A stretch of 64,000 nt of DNA from Oegoconia quadripuncta (lineage: Eukaryota > Arthropoda > Insecta > Lepidoptera > Autostichidae). Shown here in pieces: positions 30,536-41,984 of this stretch (positions are counted from its first letter, which is position 1; each line of letters opens with the position of its first letter). The stretch is from assembly GCA_949316235.1 (NCBI GenBank), contig OX438758.1, positions 9,457,731-9,521,730 of the forward strand, in the 5' to 3' direction. The notes under the pieces are model-generated. The model was given only the letters and a program-made list of their open reading frames with translations. It ran no database searches and was not told where the DNA came from. The position numbers and the translations under genes are program-made.

Positions 30536-33506
30536 AACATAAGATAATGCTTAACCTTTGACATGGGTTTTAAAACTACACATCACCATTTTAACTAGAC
30601 ACCTAACAGGCACTGTGTGAATAAAGATAAAGTTAAAAGGATTGCTAGGATAAGATTTTAGCTACTATTTGACAACTGTTGGAGTTCAAACTGTTATCTT
30701 AGTTTAATGAATAGCGGCGAATTAGAAAATCATTAGCTTTACATATTTTTCTCAACGGTATTAGCAGACTCTTTGCTCCAGTGAAGTCACCTATTTCCAC
30801 TATTTTCGTGTACATTACATAACCTATAAATAAAAGAAATATAGGTCATTTTGTGTCCCATTCATTTGGAAGGTTCGTTAACTTGCAGACTTCGCAATCG
30901 TTTTCTGCGAGTATTTTGTTCTCATCACCATTGATTTATAAATTTCTGAAAATTGTGATCCGATCTCTGTAAAAGAATATGGTATTACTTGTCTAAAATT
31001 AAGTAATTTAAACTCTTTGAATATCTGTTATGTATCTAATTGCGTTCCAATCCTCCGTCCACTGTCAATTTTTAAAAAATGATAATTCGTAAAATATCTT
31101 TATTGTTGTCACTGTTAATATTTACATATAAATTCATAAACACAGCGTCGTAAAACATAAATCTTATTGTTATTCTGTATTATTGAAAATATACATGTGG
31201 ATACATGTGGGAGACAAGAGGTGTCTAGTTACATTGGTAATGCCGTCATGAGCTTTTTGTACAGACAGACAATAGTTTCTGACCTCAACTTTAAATGGAT
31301 GTTGAGTGCCCGTTGACTTATTGTTGTTTATTTTTTTACGTATGTGTGTAACTCGTGTTGGTTTGTTATTATTACTAGTGTTTATTATTTCATTATGGTT
31401 TGGTTGTTTAGTTTCGCAAAGTTCATAGTTTGTATTTTCTATAATAACATTAAATTTTTATGTCATTGGCCTGGGTGATATTTACACAACGGATTGAATA
31501 GCAATTATCCTCTTTGTCACCATTTGTAGCTTTGACTCTATTAATCGCATTGTAAAAACTTTATTATCGATTAATTTGCTGCGTATTGTTGTAAACTACT
31601 CTTCAGTCATCGTTGACATACTACAGAATTATGTAGGTACTCAAAAGAACAACAAAACGTTAAACGTTACATACAACCGTTTCTAACTCAACTCAAAACA
31701 ATTCCTCTCAAAACCGCTAAATACCAACATATACGAGTTAATTGTGAAAGTTGCTTAAACAAAAGACAAAACAAACTTGCGTACAATACGCGACACTATG
31801 GCATAATGTTCTGTGACTGCGGTGGTCCCAACAATAGCTGGACCACCGTAACGATCACACGGACACACACCGAGTTTTCTTGTTTGATTAGCGTCCACAG
31901 TTGTTGTTTACCCTACGAGCAAGCAATGCATATTCATACATACTTGGATTCACAAAAAATAGAGGTGGTTTTTGTGCACACCTAAAATATGATGCGTAAT
32001 GGCGTGATTTCTAAGCATAAAGTATACATATTATTTTTAAAGATATTATTATGGTTAAACGTTTTGACCCCAATACGTTCAGCCTTTTCTAGGTTTCATC
32101 TATTTCTTCTATCACTTTCTATGCACGGTAATGTTTCTTTGATTCACTCAGAATATTATACAGTACATGCTTTTTCTTCTGTATAATTATTATGATGAGT
32201 AATTTATGAAAATAGGACAATTTTTGTTTTAAAACTTCTTTTGTGCTTTAAGCGATATCGAATTAATGAATATTTATTGTTTTGAAGACTAATAGTTCTT
32301 TCTGCGTTGCAGGTTGTCCATTTTCGTCATCTTTGGTGTGTTGATCTTAGCTTTCACATCATCGATAACAATTGTTTGCTAGTTCGTGTGTTCATTTTGT
32401 TTCGTAATTGAGACCGATTGTTAAGTGTGCTTATGTATTGTCGAGTCCACTTAAACACTCTTTAAATTTGACATACATTACAAACTTATGGGTGACATTT
32501 GTATTGCTACAGAAAACTACAGATGTTTATTTATTAGTTTCCCTGACATGTGGTTTTCTGTATTTACTTTGCCAAGTCGTTGGTTGTCAAATCATACTAC
32601 GTCATAACATTAGTTCCAAGTTTGCTGCTTTGGCAATTTTTTACATTTGACATTTCTTAACTTTTTTAACGTCAGGTATATAAAGGATGGAAAGAAAACC
32701 AAAGTTTATTAAATTTTGGTGGGATACATTTCTGAAATAACATTTTGTTAATTATTCTTTTATTATCATTTTCAAAGATTTTTAAGAGCCGCGAATCAAA
32801 TAAACAGTTACACCAAAAATAATAACACCAATTGATATGGTAATAGCTATCAGCTCATTACTATGAAGTTTCTTATCTTTTAAAAATTACTTCTTATTAT
32901 CTTTTGAGCAAATTTTAATATTCCCAATATAGAGTGCATCTTCTCTACCGATTACTTCTGTTTCAGCGACCGAATATAGGATTAGAATTTAAGTTGCAAA
33001 CATTTTCTATAGTATTTTAACAATTCAACCGGATCTTCAAAATGATCTCTGTTTCCTATGTCAATGAGACTCTCGACACTTAATGACTATGTTCACATGG
33101 CCATTGGTAAGTGTCTAACAATGTGAAATCATTATTTTTGCCAGAAAGGTCAAATGGACATTGTAGGATAGGTACCACTTGTAGCTTGGGTGCGACACGA
33201 CAGTTTCTCTAAGTGTTTGTTCAGTGCTTTTTACTAAACTGACTAACGAATGTTGTTCTTATAGTAGAGTAACGGTCCACTGTGGACTGTTATTGCATAT
33301 TCACATTTTTTGTTAAATTATCTTTTTGTGTTTTCTGCTTAAATGTTTATCGCATTAATAGCACTTCGCTCCATCACATAGTCCGATGTTAGATTAGGCC
33401 TGTCTGGAGGTGTGACAGTTTATGTCACATCTGATGTGATGTGGACACTTATAACACCTATCACTCGTGGTCATATCGGTATCACATAGGCCTGTATTAA
33501 TAAACC
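30536..33506. other. Long stretch without recognisable features
   Basis: About 3 kb of AT-rich sequence. Frames at 31989-32186 and 32408-32650 are hydrophobic chance frames. A 9 bp dyad CGGTGGTCC/GGACCACCG occurs at about 31821-31848. No repeats shared with the rest of the window. Confidence 0.55.
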
Positions 33507-33600
33507 ATTCTCAAGACCTCAATCACACCTGATGTTAAGTGAAGATGAGGTCGAAGATGGAAGTGTACTGACCCGGAAACCCCAACACATTTGATAATAA
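33507..33600 (-). mobile_element. SINE-B tail-only copy
   Basis: GACCTCAATCACACCTGATG, TTAAGTGAAGATGAGGTCGA and CTGACCCGGAAACCCCAACA are the inverse SINE-B terminus. Confidence 0.8.
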
Positions 33601-33640
33601 ATAACGGGTGCGTTTGCAAGTAAGTTACTTTTGTTATGCA

Positions 33641-33835
33641 CAACGGGTTAGCATTTGACCTCAATTATTACATGAAGTTAAATAAAAGTGAGGCCGAAGG
33701 TAGAAGCCTGGTCACGTGAAACCCTCTATTTATTTAGAAGACTGACTATCTTATCTGTAACAATCGGAGCACAACAATGCCTTTAACATTGCTGCTTGGC
33801 GGCAGACTTAGATAAACGGTGGTAGTTCCATTCCC
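33641..33835 (-). mobile_element. SINE-B, head missing
   Basis: Inverse SINE-B from the tail (GCACAACGGGTTAGCATTTG) through the middle (CATTGCTGCTTGGCGGCAGA, GGTGGTAG), stopping before the tRNA head. It has more substitutions than the full copies. Confidence 0.75.
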
Positions 33836-34119
33836 AAAGATCCAATTCACACAATGTCCAAAATGTAGGTGCTTATCCACTTTATAATATTAAATCATTT
33901 TAAAAACTCAATCGATAGCGCGCGGCGACTGCGCAGGTGAATAGAAACATCACCTGTCAATCACCAATGAAGAATTAACTTGCGCGTGATTGCAATGGGC
34001 CAAGGAATAGAGCAGATTTTCTACTCGTTTATTCTGACACGTTTTTTAATAAGTGTTATTAGGTATTAGAAAAAGCATTGTGTGAACTAGAAAAGAAATA
34101 GATATAAGCGAAGGAATTA
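33836..34119. other. Spacer, GC-rich spot
   Basis: GATAGCGCGCGGCGACTGCG at 33914-33933 is unusually GC-rich. No frame or motif. Confidence 0.5.
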
Positions 34120-34400
34120 TATTACACTCGTATTATTTAGAGAAAAACAATAGATATTGAAGTAGAGTTATTATTTCAGTGAAAAATAATATTACGAATA
34201 GGTTTGTTAGGTAAGTGACGAGATTTTAAGGGACTCGTATTATTAAGAAAAGTAGTAAAGGTTATTTAAGTGAAAAATAATTAACGTAGAATATCTATTG
34301 ATAAAATTAAATTAAACCTATATTCGTGTTATTTAAAAATAGAGGTAGGTTATCTAAGTGACGAAATCATATTGCACTCAAATTATTATTTCTAATTAGT
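34120..34400 (+). repeat. Diverged ~85-100 bp tandem repeats
   Basis: The motif order ACTCGTATTATT ... GTTATTTAAGTGAAAAAT recurs about three to four times with heavy divergence (ACTCGTATTATTTAG at 34124, ACTCGTATTATTAAG at 34233, TATTCGTGTTATTTA at 34321; GTTATTTAAGTG at 34261, GTTATCTAAGTG at 34348, TTAGGTAAGTG at 34208). An old AT-rich minisatellite is the simplest reading. Confidence 0.5.
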
Positions 34401-35048
34401 ATTAATAAAATTAATTTAATTCAACGTTTGAATCTTCTGTAAGGTATGTACGTACTATATCTCAGTCTTCCTCTATTACTGATTCTAAGTAGGAGTTAGC
34501 TACATTAAATTTTCAATTTTAACCAAAATTTACTTACAAATGAAAATGTAATATTGACTCCTAGCCTATACGAATATAGGTTTATTTCCAAATCCGTCTT
34601 CATTGTATCGTTAAATCCATTGTTAAATCATTGACGTGCGCACACAATAATAAATTATGCTATGATGGTTTAATATACAAGGTCCTATTGTTATTGAAAA
34701 TAATACTATGTGCAGAGCTCTAAAATGTTGCAACGTTAACTATGCAATAAGTATGATATAATGAGTCTATAACTGTCCTATTATGGGGTCAGGCCTTCCA
34801 CTACAATGCAAATAGTACTTCGTAGGCATGCAAGTTTCTTTATTGACAAGTCAAAGATAAATACATATTATGTATACCAATAGCTTATACGAGTCGTATA
34901 CCGGACACAAACCGCTTTAAAATTTTAACTAAAGTATGTGTTAGTCCTTGATATGACAAAGAACAAAATACACACATATTTCACCAAAAGTCAAGGACAT
35001 GTTTCTATAAAACTACCTACTTCTTTTCTTATTACGAGTATTTCTCAA
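34401..35048. other. No feature recognised
   Basis: AT-rich spacer. A short frame (34938-35186) runs into MITE-Z and has no motif. Confidence 0.6.
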
Positions 35049-35328
35049 TTATACAGACTGAATTTTACTTCATGTATAATTCCCGTTAACGGTAATGTCA
35101 TTCTTGATTACGAACAACTTTCCCCAATGAACCATCGAATCCAGTCGAATTCACTCAAAAAATATTCGATTACCCATACAGAGTAAACCATTCTGCAACC
35201 GTCTTTAGTATGAAAGTTGAATAACTTTCGGGTGAATTCGGCTATGGTTCTTATTAGAAAGTTGTTCGTAATCAGGAGTAGAGTCACGGGCGAACAGGAA
35301 TTAGACGAATTAAATTTCACCCTGTATA
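35049..35328 (+). mobile_element. MITE-Z copy 2 (foldback element)
   Basis: TTATACAGACTGAATTTTAC at the left and the inverse AAATTTCACCCTGTATAA at the right, with inner inverted similarity GATTACGAACAACTTTCC/GAAAGTTGTTCGTAATC. Same length and centre (TTTAGTATGAAAGTTG) as copy 1. Confidence 0.75.
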
Positions 35329-35504
35329 AAACAGTTTGTTATGGAGGAGCGAGCGAGGCATCCTGCCACAGGTTATTAGGAAGTCACAACCTTATGTATC
35401 TAATTTGTATGGAGAAAAAATATTTTTTTTTATTTTTTTTGTTGAATGATGAAACCTGTTAAATGAAAATCAGCCAAAGAGTGACTAGGGTCGTTAATTA
35501 TGGA
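35329..35504. other. Spacer
   Basis: Includes a T-rich run near 35428. Nothing recognised. Confidence 0.5.
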
Positions 35505-35665
35505 ACTGGATATTCCATCTCAAATAAACGCAATACAATGCCATTAACATTACAGTATGGTGGCGCACGTAGATAAGGTAGTGAGAGTAGGTATCTAGGA
35601 TCGAACCTCTGACCTCCATATCTATAACCTGTTGTTATTAGCATAGAGCCAAGGTGTTGGAGCTA
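35505..35665 (-). mobile_element. Old degraded SINE-B head and middle
   Basis: CAATACAATGCCATTAACAT, TATGGTGGCGCACGTAGATA, then GGATCGAACCTCTGACCTCC (inverse B box region) and GAGCCAAGGTG parallel minus-strand SINE-B with roughly one change in five and a deletion. Much older than neighbouring copies. Confidence 0.6.
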
Positions 35666-35798
35666 CAGTAATGGACGACTATGAGATGTTTAAAATGAGC
35701 CAGAGAAAAACCAAAACCATAATATGAAAATGACCTTCTTGGCCAGGGTATGAATAAACATTTTACTGCAATAAATAATAGTAAATGCAATAAATATT

Positions 35799-36182
35799 TC
35801 GACCACTTACACCAATCATCTAGTCCCAAACTAAGCAAAGCTTGTACTATGGTTACTAGATAACGGATTAACATTTATTGCACAAAAATTCTACAATGCA
35901 CTTCATAAATATAGCTTCAAAAAAAAAATTGTACAACCAGGCGGTCTTATCGCTATTAAGCAACAACCTTTGGGTAGAGAAAAAAGTAGAACGTAGAGAA
36001 AAAAGAAGAAAAGCAAGTAGGTTGTGCACCAATGACTTAAAAAATATATAAAATAATAAATACCAAACAATAGATATAATAATGTTCGTATCCATCATAC
36101 AAACATTTATCCCTCGCGAGATTCGAACCCGCAACCGTTGGTTTCGCAGACAAGGTCACTATCCACTACACCAATTGTCGTA
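35799..36182 (-). mobile_element. SINE-C copy split by an insertion
   Basis: The tail is at 35799-35877 (ACACCAATCATCTAGTCCCA, ACTAGATAACGGATTAACAT) and the head at about 36081-36182, with inverse B box AGATTCGAACC and inverse A box CCACTACACCA. The halves join seamlessly in intact SINE-C copies. About 200 bp lie between them. Confidence 0.75.
35878..36080 (-). mobile_element. LINE 3' UTR fragment in SINE-C
   Basis: On the minus strand AGCGATAAGACCGCCTGGTT followed by GTACAATT and an A-run-like TTTTTTTTT context is the LINE-K-type 3' motif also seen at 10540 and 11850. It fills the gap in the SINE-C copy. Confidence 0.5.
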
Positions 36183-36189
36183 TTGAGAT

Positions 36190-36599
36190 CGCGTACTTAT
36201 CTTAACATCGTCACTTTCTACTAGATGAGAGTGTGATGTGGTGAATTTAGTCCATCATAGAATACCACATTAGCTCATCTCCATATTCATTGTAATGTTT
36301 CTTGTTTGTGTTGTTATGATTGATTTTGAAAACAATTTAACAGTTTTGTTATTAACAATTTGGATTCGAACTATTTTAGTATTATGTGATAGAATAGCGC
36401 ACATAGCCTCTTCATCAGTTATTGGAGTGTTTGGTCGATGCCTTGCACGACCGGAAGGTTGGTCTCAATTTAGCGCAAAGGATGGGCCTCACTATTGAAC
36501 CTACTAATTGTTGGTGACACAAATAAATGAATATCTGTGGTCCAAATACAAACACTTTCAAAATAAAAAAACTAACACTGAGAAGCCAACTATGAAGAA
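36190..36599. other. No gene; possible LINE 2 trace
   Basis: At 36197-36262 AACATCGTCACTTTCTACTA and GATGAGAGTGTGATGTGG weakly parallel the LINE 2 terminus (12860-12925). A 67-codon frame (36295-36498) has no motif. Confidence 0.45.
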
Positions 36600-36745
36600 G
36601 AATTTATATCATCACATCTTATCTCATCGCGTAAACATCCCACTGCAGGGATATAGGCCTTCCCTAGTGAGGGAGTATGGGCCATAGTCCACCACGCTGG
36701 CCTAATGCGGGCTGGGGTCCCCAACGTTACATCTAGCGTCTGCCA
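36600..36745 (+). mobile_element. LINE-type 3' repeat fragment
   Basis: CATCCCACTGCAGGGATATA, GGGCCATAGTCCACCACGCT and GGCCTAATGCGGGCTGGGGT follow a pattern widely dispersed in lepidopteran genomes. Related sequence is at 46785-46872 and within SINE-D (11575-11605). Confidence 0.45.
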
Positions 36746-36767
36746 TATTGAATTTCCTGTGACTAGG

Positions 36768-36965
36768 CCGACTTAAGTAGTAACCGTACTTTCGAAACCA
36801 ACGGTTGTGGGTTCGAATCCGGAACGAGGTAAATGGTTGAGTGATGAATATGAAACTTTAATTCCGAGTCATGCATGTTGTTTATCTATGTTTGTCCGAT
36901 AACTAGTATTCATAGTTCTGCCTAGTTTGAAACTGGATTAATTGATATTGGTAGATAAACCAACG
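36768..36965 (+). mobile_element. SINE-C copy, head truncated
   Basis: CGAAACCAACGGTTGTGGGT with B box GGTTCGAATCC, then GAGTGATGAATATGAAACTT, GAGTCATGCATGTT and a degraded tail (AGTATTCATAGTTCTGCCTA). The A box is not recognisable. Confidence 0.7.
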
Positions 36966-37026
36966 ACATCTTATTTATTGAAGTCGGTTTAGTAGTTTAG
37001 GCACTAAGAGGAAACACCAACTTCCT

Positions 37027-37357
37027 TTTTTTTATGCATAACGGCTTAGCACTTGACCTCAATCAAACCTGATGTTAAGTGAAGATGAAGCCAAAGGTGT
37101 TAGCGTACTGACCCGGAAACCCCATCTTATATGGGGGACTGGCTATCTTATCTCTGACAACCGGAACACAATAATGCTATTAACAATGCTCTTTGGCGGC
37201 AGATTTAGATAAGATGGTGGTAGCTAGCCAGGCGGACATTTTAATATGCCCTACCACCAACCAAACAGAGTACTAAATATGTACCCCGCTGGGGATCGAA
37301 CCCGCGACCTCCGAATCGTAAATCCAATGTTGTTTACATTGAGCTACGGAGGCGGTT
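37027..37357 (-). mobile_element. SINE-B full-length copy 3
   Basis: Inverse of 27311-27640 end to end: T-rich tail at 37027, ACCCGGAAACCCCATCTTAT, GCCAGGCGGACATTTTAATA, inverse B box GGGATCGAACC and CATTGAGCTACGGAGGCGGT. It belongs to the variant with CCCATCTTATATGGGGG, shared with 51607-51931. Confidence 0.85.
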
Positions 37358-37679
37358 AAAATTTACCTTTGGCTAAAATTTAGAGCACTTACCTGTCTTA
37401 GATTATTTATTTATTACGTATACATGTCTGGCCAACATTTGAATAGTAAAATAGTAACTGACCTTACATCTGCCTGTCAATTTAAAAAATATGACCATTC
37501 CACTAACACTAGACCAATAAATAAACTAATCATAACAATCAATTAAGAAGATTGCAATAGATTGGATTGGTACACTTTCCGTTCGGTGTTATAGGTCACA
37601 GAGTTAGGAAAGGTTGATAAGTGGCAATCGGTAGAGAGAGAGATCAGATTTCATTTCATTCATTCATTCATTTTTAATC
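37358..37679. other. No feature recognised
   Basis: AT-rich spacer. Confidence 0.6.
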
Positions 37680-37850
37680 GATGAGTGTTGTAAGTGTACA
37701 TGGGTCCAGCCTGTGTTCGGATGTATCTCAATAATGCATGGTGTGTGTGAGTGCGTTTTTTTATATTTCAGATTAATCTAGGGCAAAGATACTAAGCCAT
37801 GTCTGATGAAAATCGGTTCAGCCGTTTAGAAGGTTTTTAACTTTAATAAT
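37680..37850 (+). repeat. Repeat J fragment
   Basis: TATCTCAATAATGCATGGTG, TTTATATTTCAGATTAATCT and TGATGAAAATCGGTTCAGCC correspond to the distal part of repeat J at 39172-39480. Confidence 0.5.
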
Positions 37851-38165
37851 ATTGTTTTGTGTAGCTAGATGATATTATAGTGTTTAATTCATCAGGGATT
37901 ACAATAGTATCAAATGGAATAGTCAGTGACATCCCAAACATTACCATTCGGGTCTACCAATCATTAACACTTTAACTATTGAAACAACATATGCTCACAT
38001 GAGCATGAGCACCCATCATCATGTTATTTGTGATATAAGTACGGTCTCTTAGTCACTTTTTATGACACAGTAAGAGACGGGTTTCATCAGTTTTACGAGG
38101 CGGAAACCAGACTGCTATATTTGTAGTAAATCACGAAAAATATGCAGCACTACGAGTTGAAAGTG
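37851..38165. other. No feature recognised
   Basis: AT-rich spacer. Confidence 0.6.
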
Positions 38166-38400
38166 CACGACCTGTTTGGTATAGCGGTTAGAAACCATGA
38201 CTGCCATATTAAAAGGTCGCGGGATCGAATCCCGCTAGGATTTATATAATATAACGGACACAGTTATGGATATTTTCATTTATATATGTATTTATTTAAA
38301 AATATACAATATCAACCATTTGGTATATAAGATACAAGCCTAGTTACTTAGTGTGGAACAATGGCGAATATTCAAGTATATTTATTATTATTAAAGTAAA
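38166..38400 (+). mobile_element. SINE-A copy 2
   Basis: CACGACCTGTTTGGTATAGC (A box TGGTATAGCGG) and GGATCGAATCC (B box, one change) followed by the SINE-A body, shortened (GGATTTATATAATATAACGG) and ending near AAGCCTAGTTACTTAGTGTG. Both promoter boxes have drifted from consensus. Confidence 0.8.
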
Positions 38401-38896
38401 AAAGTTCTATCATTTAAGAACAGAAAATGATAATTAAACACAACAATTTCGAATTGTCAGTATAACTCATTGGTTTAAGCGACAATGCATCTATAATATT
38501 TTTTTTCTAGTGGTCTCCTCTATCAGAGTTTATGTTCTATACCAATAAAAAACCAGTTATCTAAGAGCTCTACACGCACCGCTGTCGATTGTTAAGCGAT
38601 TTCACAATGAGGAGCGTCTGCGCATGTGCTAGTGATCGAGGGAAGAGTGGGCGAATTGTTGGCAACTTCTGCAAGGTGATGCGAAATACAACCAACCTTA
38701 TATACACTAATTACCTAAGTGTCTACTTTGGAATGTTACAAGATTCCATGCACCTTCGTTTGTTGGTAATGTGTCCGCAGTAGGTACTATACTCATAAAT
38801 GACAGTGTCCGCTTTCCATGTCGTAACACATAATTTATTAAGTCTTCTTAATTGAACTACTTCTTCTTCCATTTGTCGGTGGGGTTATGACAGACC
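38401..38896. other. No gene recognised
   Basis: A 64-codon frame (38589-38783) in a locally GC-richer patch has no motif. Confidence 0.5.
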
Positions 38897-39080
38897 ATTA
38901 CACCAATCATCTAGTCCCAAACTAAGCAAAGCTTGTACTATGGATACTAGATAACGGATAAACATACACAAATATTTATATAAACATCACTAGGGAATAA
39001 ATGTACGTATTCATCACACAAACTACCCTTCGCGGGATTCAAACCCGCAACCGTTGGTTTTGCTGATAGGGTTAAAATGA
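38897..39080 (-). mobile_element. SINE-C copy, head 5' end lost
   Basis: Tail ACACCAATCATCTAGTCCCA, body GTACGTATTCATCACACAAA, B-box region GGATTCAAACC (one change) and CAACCGTTGGTTTTGCTGAT. The sequence stops before the A box. Confidence 0.75.
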
Positions 39081-39171
39081 TGAGCGGGAAGTGGTAACTG
39101 CATTATTGTAATTAATTCTATTCATTATTTAAGATGTATACATGGTGATAACTTGTATTTTTTTTACGAAA

Positions 39172-39480
39172 AACAACGAGCGTTATATGTTTGACAGCGT
39201 TGTGTGTGCGGTGTTATTACCCGACAGCGTCAAAAGGAGGGTAATCCTGTAGCCTGAACAACTTGACGGATTTCAATAAACGAGGTGTCGTTGGACTCGT
39301 CATAATGGCGGGAGTGTTTTATGATATATATATTTTTTAGTTGATGATGGTTGGAAGATATATTTCAATAACGCGTGGTCCGATTTGAGTGTGATTTTTC
39401 ATGTTTAAGATTAAACTTATGGAAAAGAATCTTAGTGATATTTGCTGAAAATCAGTTCAGACATTTTACGTACAGATTTT
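39172..39480 (+). repeat. Repeat J, longest copy
   Basis: GTTATATGTTTGACAGCGTT, GACGGATTTCAATAAACGAG, GTGTCGTTGGACTCGTCATA, AATAACGCGTGGTCCGATTT and GAAAATCAGTTCAGACATTT. Partial copies at 6150, 8765 and 37680 give the family. Non-coding, class unknown. Confidence 0.5.
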
Positions 39481-39644
39481 ACTAATGTTAAGTTCCTCGG
39501 AGATTTTTGGATTGATATACAGTTATTCCGTTATAAATAACAATCATGACAATATGACGCCAAGAACATGGTAAATCGAATAAATAAATATCATTTGTAT
39601 GTGTTGTAATTGTTGAGAATAATAGAGATATTTATGTCCCGTAA

Positions 39645-39688
39645 ATTTGAAATTCCACGCTGACGGAGCCGCGGGCGGTAGTGTAGTA
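39645..39688 (+). mobile_element. Repeat L 3' end fragment
   Basis: TCCACGCTGACGGAGCCGCG followed by GGCGGTAGTGTAGT resembles the ends of repeat L at 47700 and 60850, with the terminal CTAG mutated. Confidence 0.4.
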
Positions 39689-39994
39689 TCATAATTAATT
39701 AATCGTAATATTAACTAATTAGCACTAAACAAAAGTCAAGGTGTAGTGTCGCAAACAATAAATGGTCCACCTTGAAAGCATCATCTAAACATTTATAATT
39801 TCCCAAATGTAGTAGCGGTTGCTCTAGTTTGTGAAACATAGCAATTTATTAACAACTTCTGTTGTTTGTCTGATGTAAATTAGGTGGTTAGCATACGTAT
39901 CGCAGTAGTCAGTAGTCAAAAATATTTATTTCATACGATAAAATTATCTTAATATTAATATTAAAGGTACTGAAATTACTTTACAAAGCTGACT
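39689..39994. other. No feature recognised
   Basis: AT-rich spacer. Confidence 0.6.
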
Positions 39995-40238
39995 CCCAAC
40001 AGTGAGCAAGAAACTGACGTGGTGGTCCTTGGATGGGTCACCACTAATAATATTTTCATACGAGTGCTTCCGTACTGCGAGGGTTACGATAAATAGTCGG
40101 TGATTGTAGTTTTCAATTGTGGCCCCTATTGGTTTGAAAACAAATGTCAGATACGAATCCATCAAGCGTGGAGGATTATGGCCTATGCCTTCGCTTTGCG
40201 CCTTGCTTTGGGACTATAGGGATGTAAGGCTGTTGATA
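39995..40238 (+). mobile_element. SINE-G copy 2 (5S-derived)
   Basis: The head retains GGATGGGTCACC (40031-40042), one base from the 5S C-box core, followed by CTAATAATATTTTCATACGA, AAATAGTCGGTGATTGTAGT and GGAGGATTATGGCCTATGCC. The middle is shortened relative to copy 1. Confidence 0.65.
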
Positions 40239-40599
40239 CATGAATTTTACTAAACATTAGATACACGTATAAAACCGGTTGTGATTGCAACATAATGACT
40301 GCAATCTATATCAAAACTTGTATGTGGATTTTTTTTAGTAATTTGATCATATATTGGAGGCTTATGTCTGATTGTCTATTTGCATTTCTTATATTCCATT
40401 TCATGTTAACAATAATATATTCAATTTTTATACGTCTATACGGCAAAGCCACAAGGAGGATAATATATTCAACGAGTCCGCATATTATATGTTATCACTG
40501 GTAAGACACGCACTTTTATCATTTAAGTAGGTATTTAAATGTGGTTACACGTAAATTAATATGCATTTGCAAAAGGTGTCTAATAAAATGGACCACTAA
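40239..40599. other. No gene recognised
   Basis: A 69-codon frame (40295-40504) is hydrophobic and AT-driven. Nothing supportable. Confidence 0.55.
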
Positions 40600-40903
40600 T
40601 TTCATCTTCAGCTTAGACGTCTCCATTGTTACTCCTGTTCCCGGATGAGGGTATGAGTAATATCATAATCCACCGCCCAGGCCCAGTGAGGATTGCTGGA
40701 GTTGTATCAGACTAGTGGCCATGTGACATTCACTGTTTATAATCTGCCCCGTAGGCCACTGACTTTACTTAACGACTGCCTTCGATTGAAAACAACCGAG
40801 ACCGACTATTTCACGTACGATCCGAAGCATATAGACTCGTAATAAGATGCCACTAGTGGTGACCCATCCACGCGCCATGAGTACTTGGTTGTGCCACATG
40901 AGT
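40600..40903 (-). mobile_element. SINE-G copy 3 (5S-derived)
   Basis: The inverse C box GGTGACCCATCC (40858-40869) is exact, and GTACTTGGTTGTGCCACATG beyond it covers the inverse 5S-like A-box side. The body has GACTAGTGGCCATGTGACAT and TTGAAAACAACCGAGACCGA. The head directly abuts a truncated SINE-B. Confidence 0.7.
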
Positions 40904-40906
40904 AAA

Positions 40907-41148
40907 GTTGGTGGTAGGGCATTTTAAATGTCCGCCTGGCTAGCTACCACCATCTTATCTAAATCTGCCGCCAAGCAGCAATGTTAATGGCATTGTTGTG
41001 TTCCGGTTGTCAGAGATAAGATAGCCAGTTCCCTAAATGTGTTAGGGTTTCCGGGTCAGTATGCTTCCACCGTCGACCTCATCTTCATTAAACATCAGGT
41101 ATGATTGAGGTCAAGTACCAACCCGTTGTGCATAAAAAAAAGTTTCAT
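40907..41148 (+). mobile_element. SINE-B, tRNA head missing
   Basis: Starts within the linker (GTTGGTGGTAGGGCATTTTA) and runs through the complete middle and tail to CCCGTTGTGCATAAAAAAAA. The lost head coincides with the junction to SINE-G copy 3. Confidence 0.8.
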
Positions 41149-41751
41149 TTCTTTACTCATGTGATTGTGCTGAGTAGTGCGGGCATTTGCTTTTGCATAC
41201 AAGGGTAGTCCACCGTATTATTTTTGGTAGAATTCAAGTCTACTTGTAGCATTAATGTTTACTAGACAAAATGTAAACTAAGCTTGAATACCTACTAAAA
41301 CTTTATTATGTATAAAAATGTATTCCGTCCGAAGTTGTTATTGTAACGGAATTTTTGTCGGTCACAGACAATGCCGCGGGCTAAACTAAGCCAGTTTGCA
41401 AACGTAAGTTATTGTGGGAACCAACTAGTAGCATACTGTGATTGGGTAACAATCACCTATAATATAACTGTTATATTATGATAATTAAATATACTAATTC
41501 AATTAATAGCATTGTGAAACTTATGCCATAAATATTTAGACCTAAATGTGTTTAGAAAGTGTTTGTGCATAATTTTGACAGGTTTTTATATTTTTAATAA
41601 ATCTATTTGCAACGCCATATTAAGGACGAGTGAAATTAAAATTATTCCGATTTGATTAATTCCCAAGTCGCCTTTTACGACGAAGAATTATTCACATTAT
41701 ACCTAACCACAAAGGTGAAAAGAATTTAAACAAATTTATTTATTTTTTAAA
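41149..41751. other. No feature recognised
   Basis: AT-rich spacer. Confidence 0.6.
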
Positions 41752-41818
41752 CTGCATCGCTTTACAAGTTGGTTATGGTGCTAGTTCAGCACCATAACCA
41801 ACTTGTAAAGCGATGCAG
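41752..41818. repeat. Perfect 31 bp inverted repeat, 5 nt loop
   Basis: The left arm (41752-41782, begins CTGCATCGCTTTACAAGTTG) and right arm (41788-41818, ends TGTAAAGCGATGCAG) are exact inverses over 31 bp, separated by AGTTC. Transcribed from either strand this forms one uninterrupted duplex. No mutations between arms implies recent origin or selection. No flanking TIR or SINE motif is seen. It could be a template-switch palindrome or a hairpin small-RNA source. Animal miRNA precursors normally contain mismatches, so I do not call it a miRNA. Confidence 0.9.
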
Positions 41819-41984
41819 AAACAAGAAACTCTGTAATAAATAGATATCTAAATTTACAACTTAATATTAGGATTAAATTATATACCTAATACAAAAGATA
41901 AGAATATCTCTCAATGAAGTCCAGCTTACACCGACTTTTTTAACCTATGTAAAAAAAGTTGACCGACGATTAACCTTTTTTACA

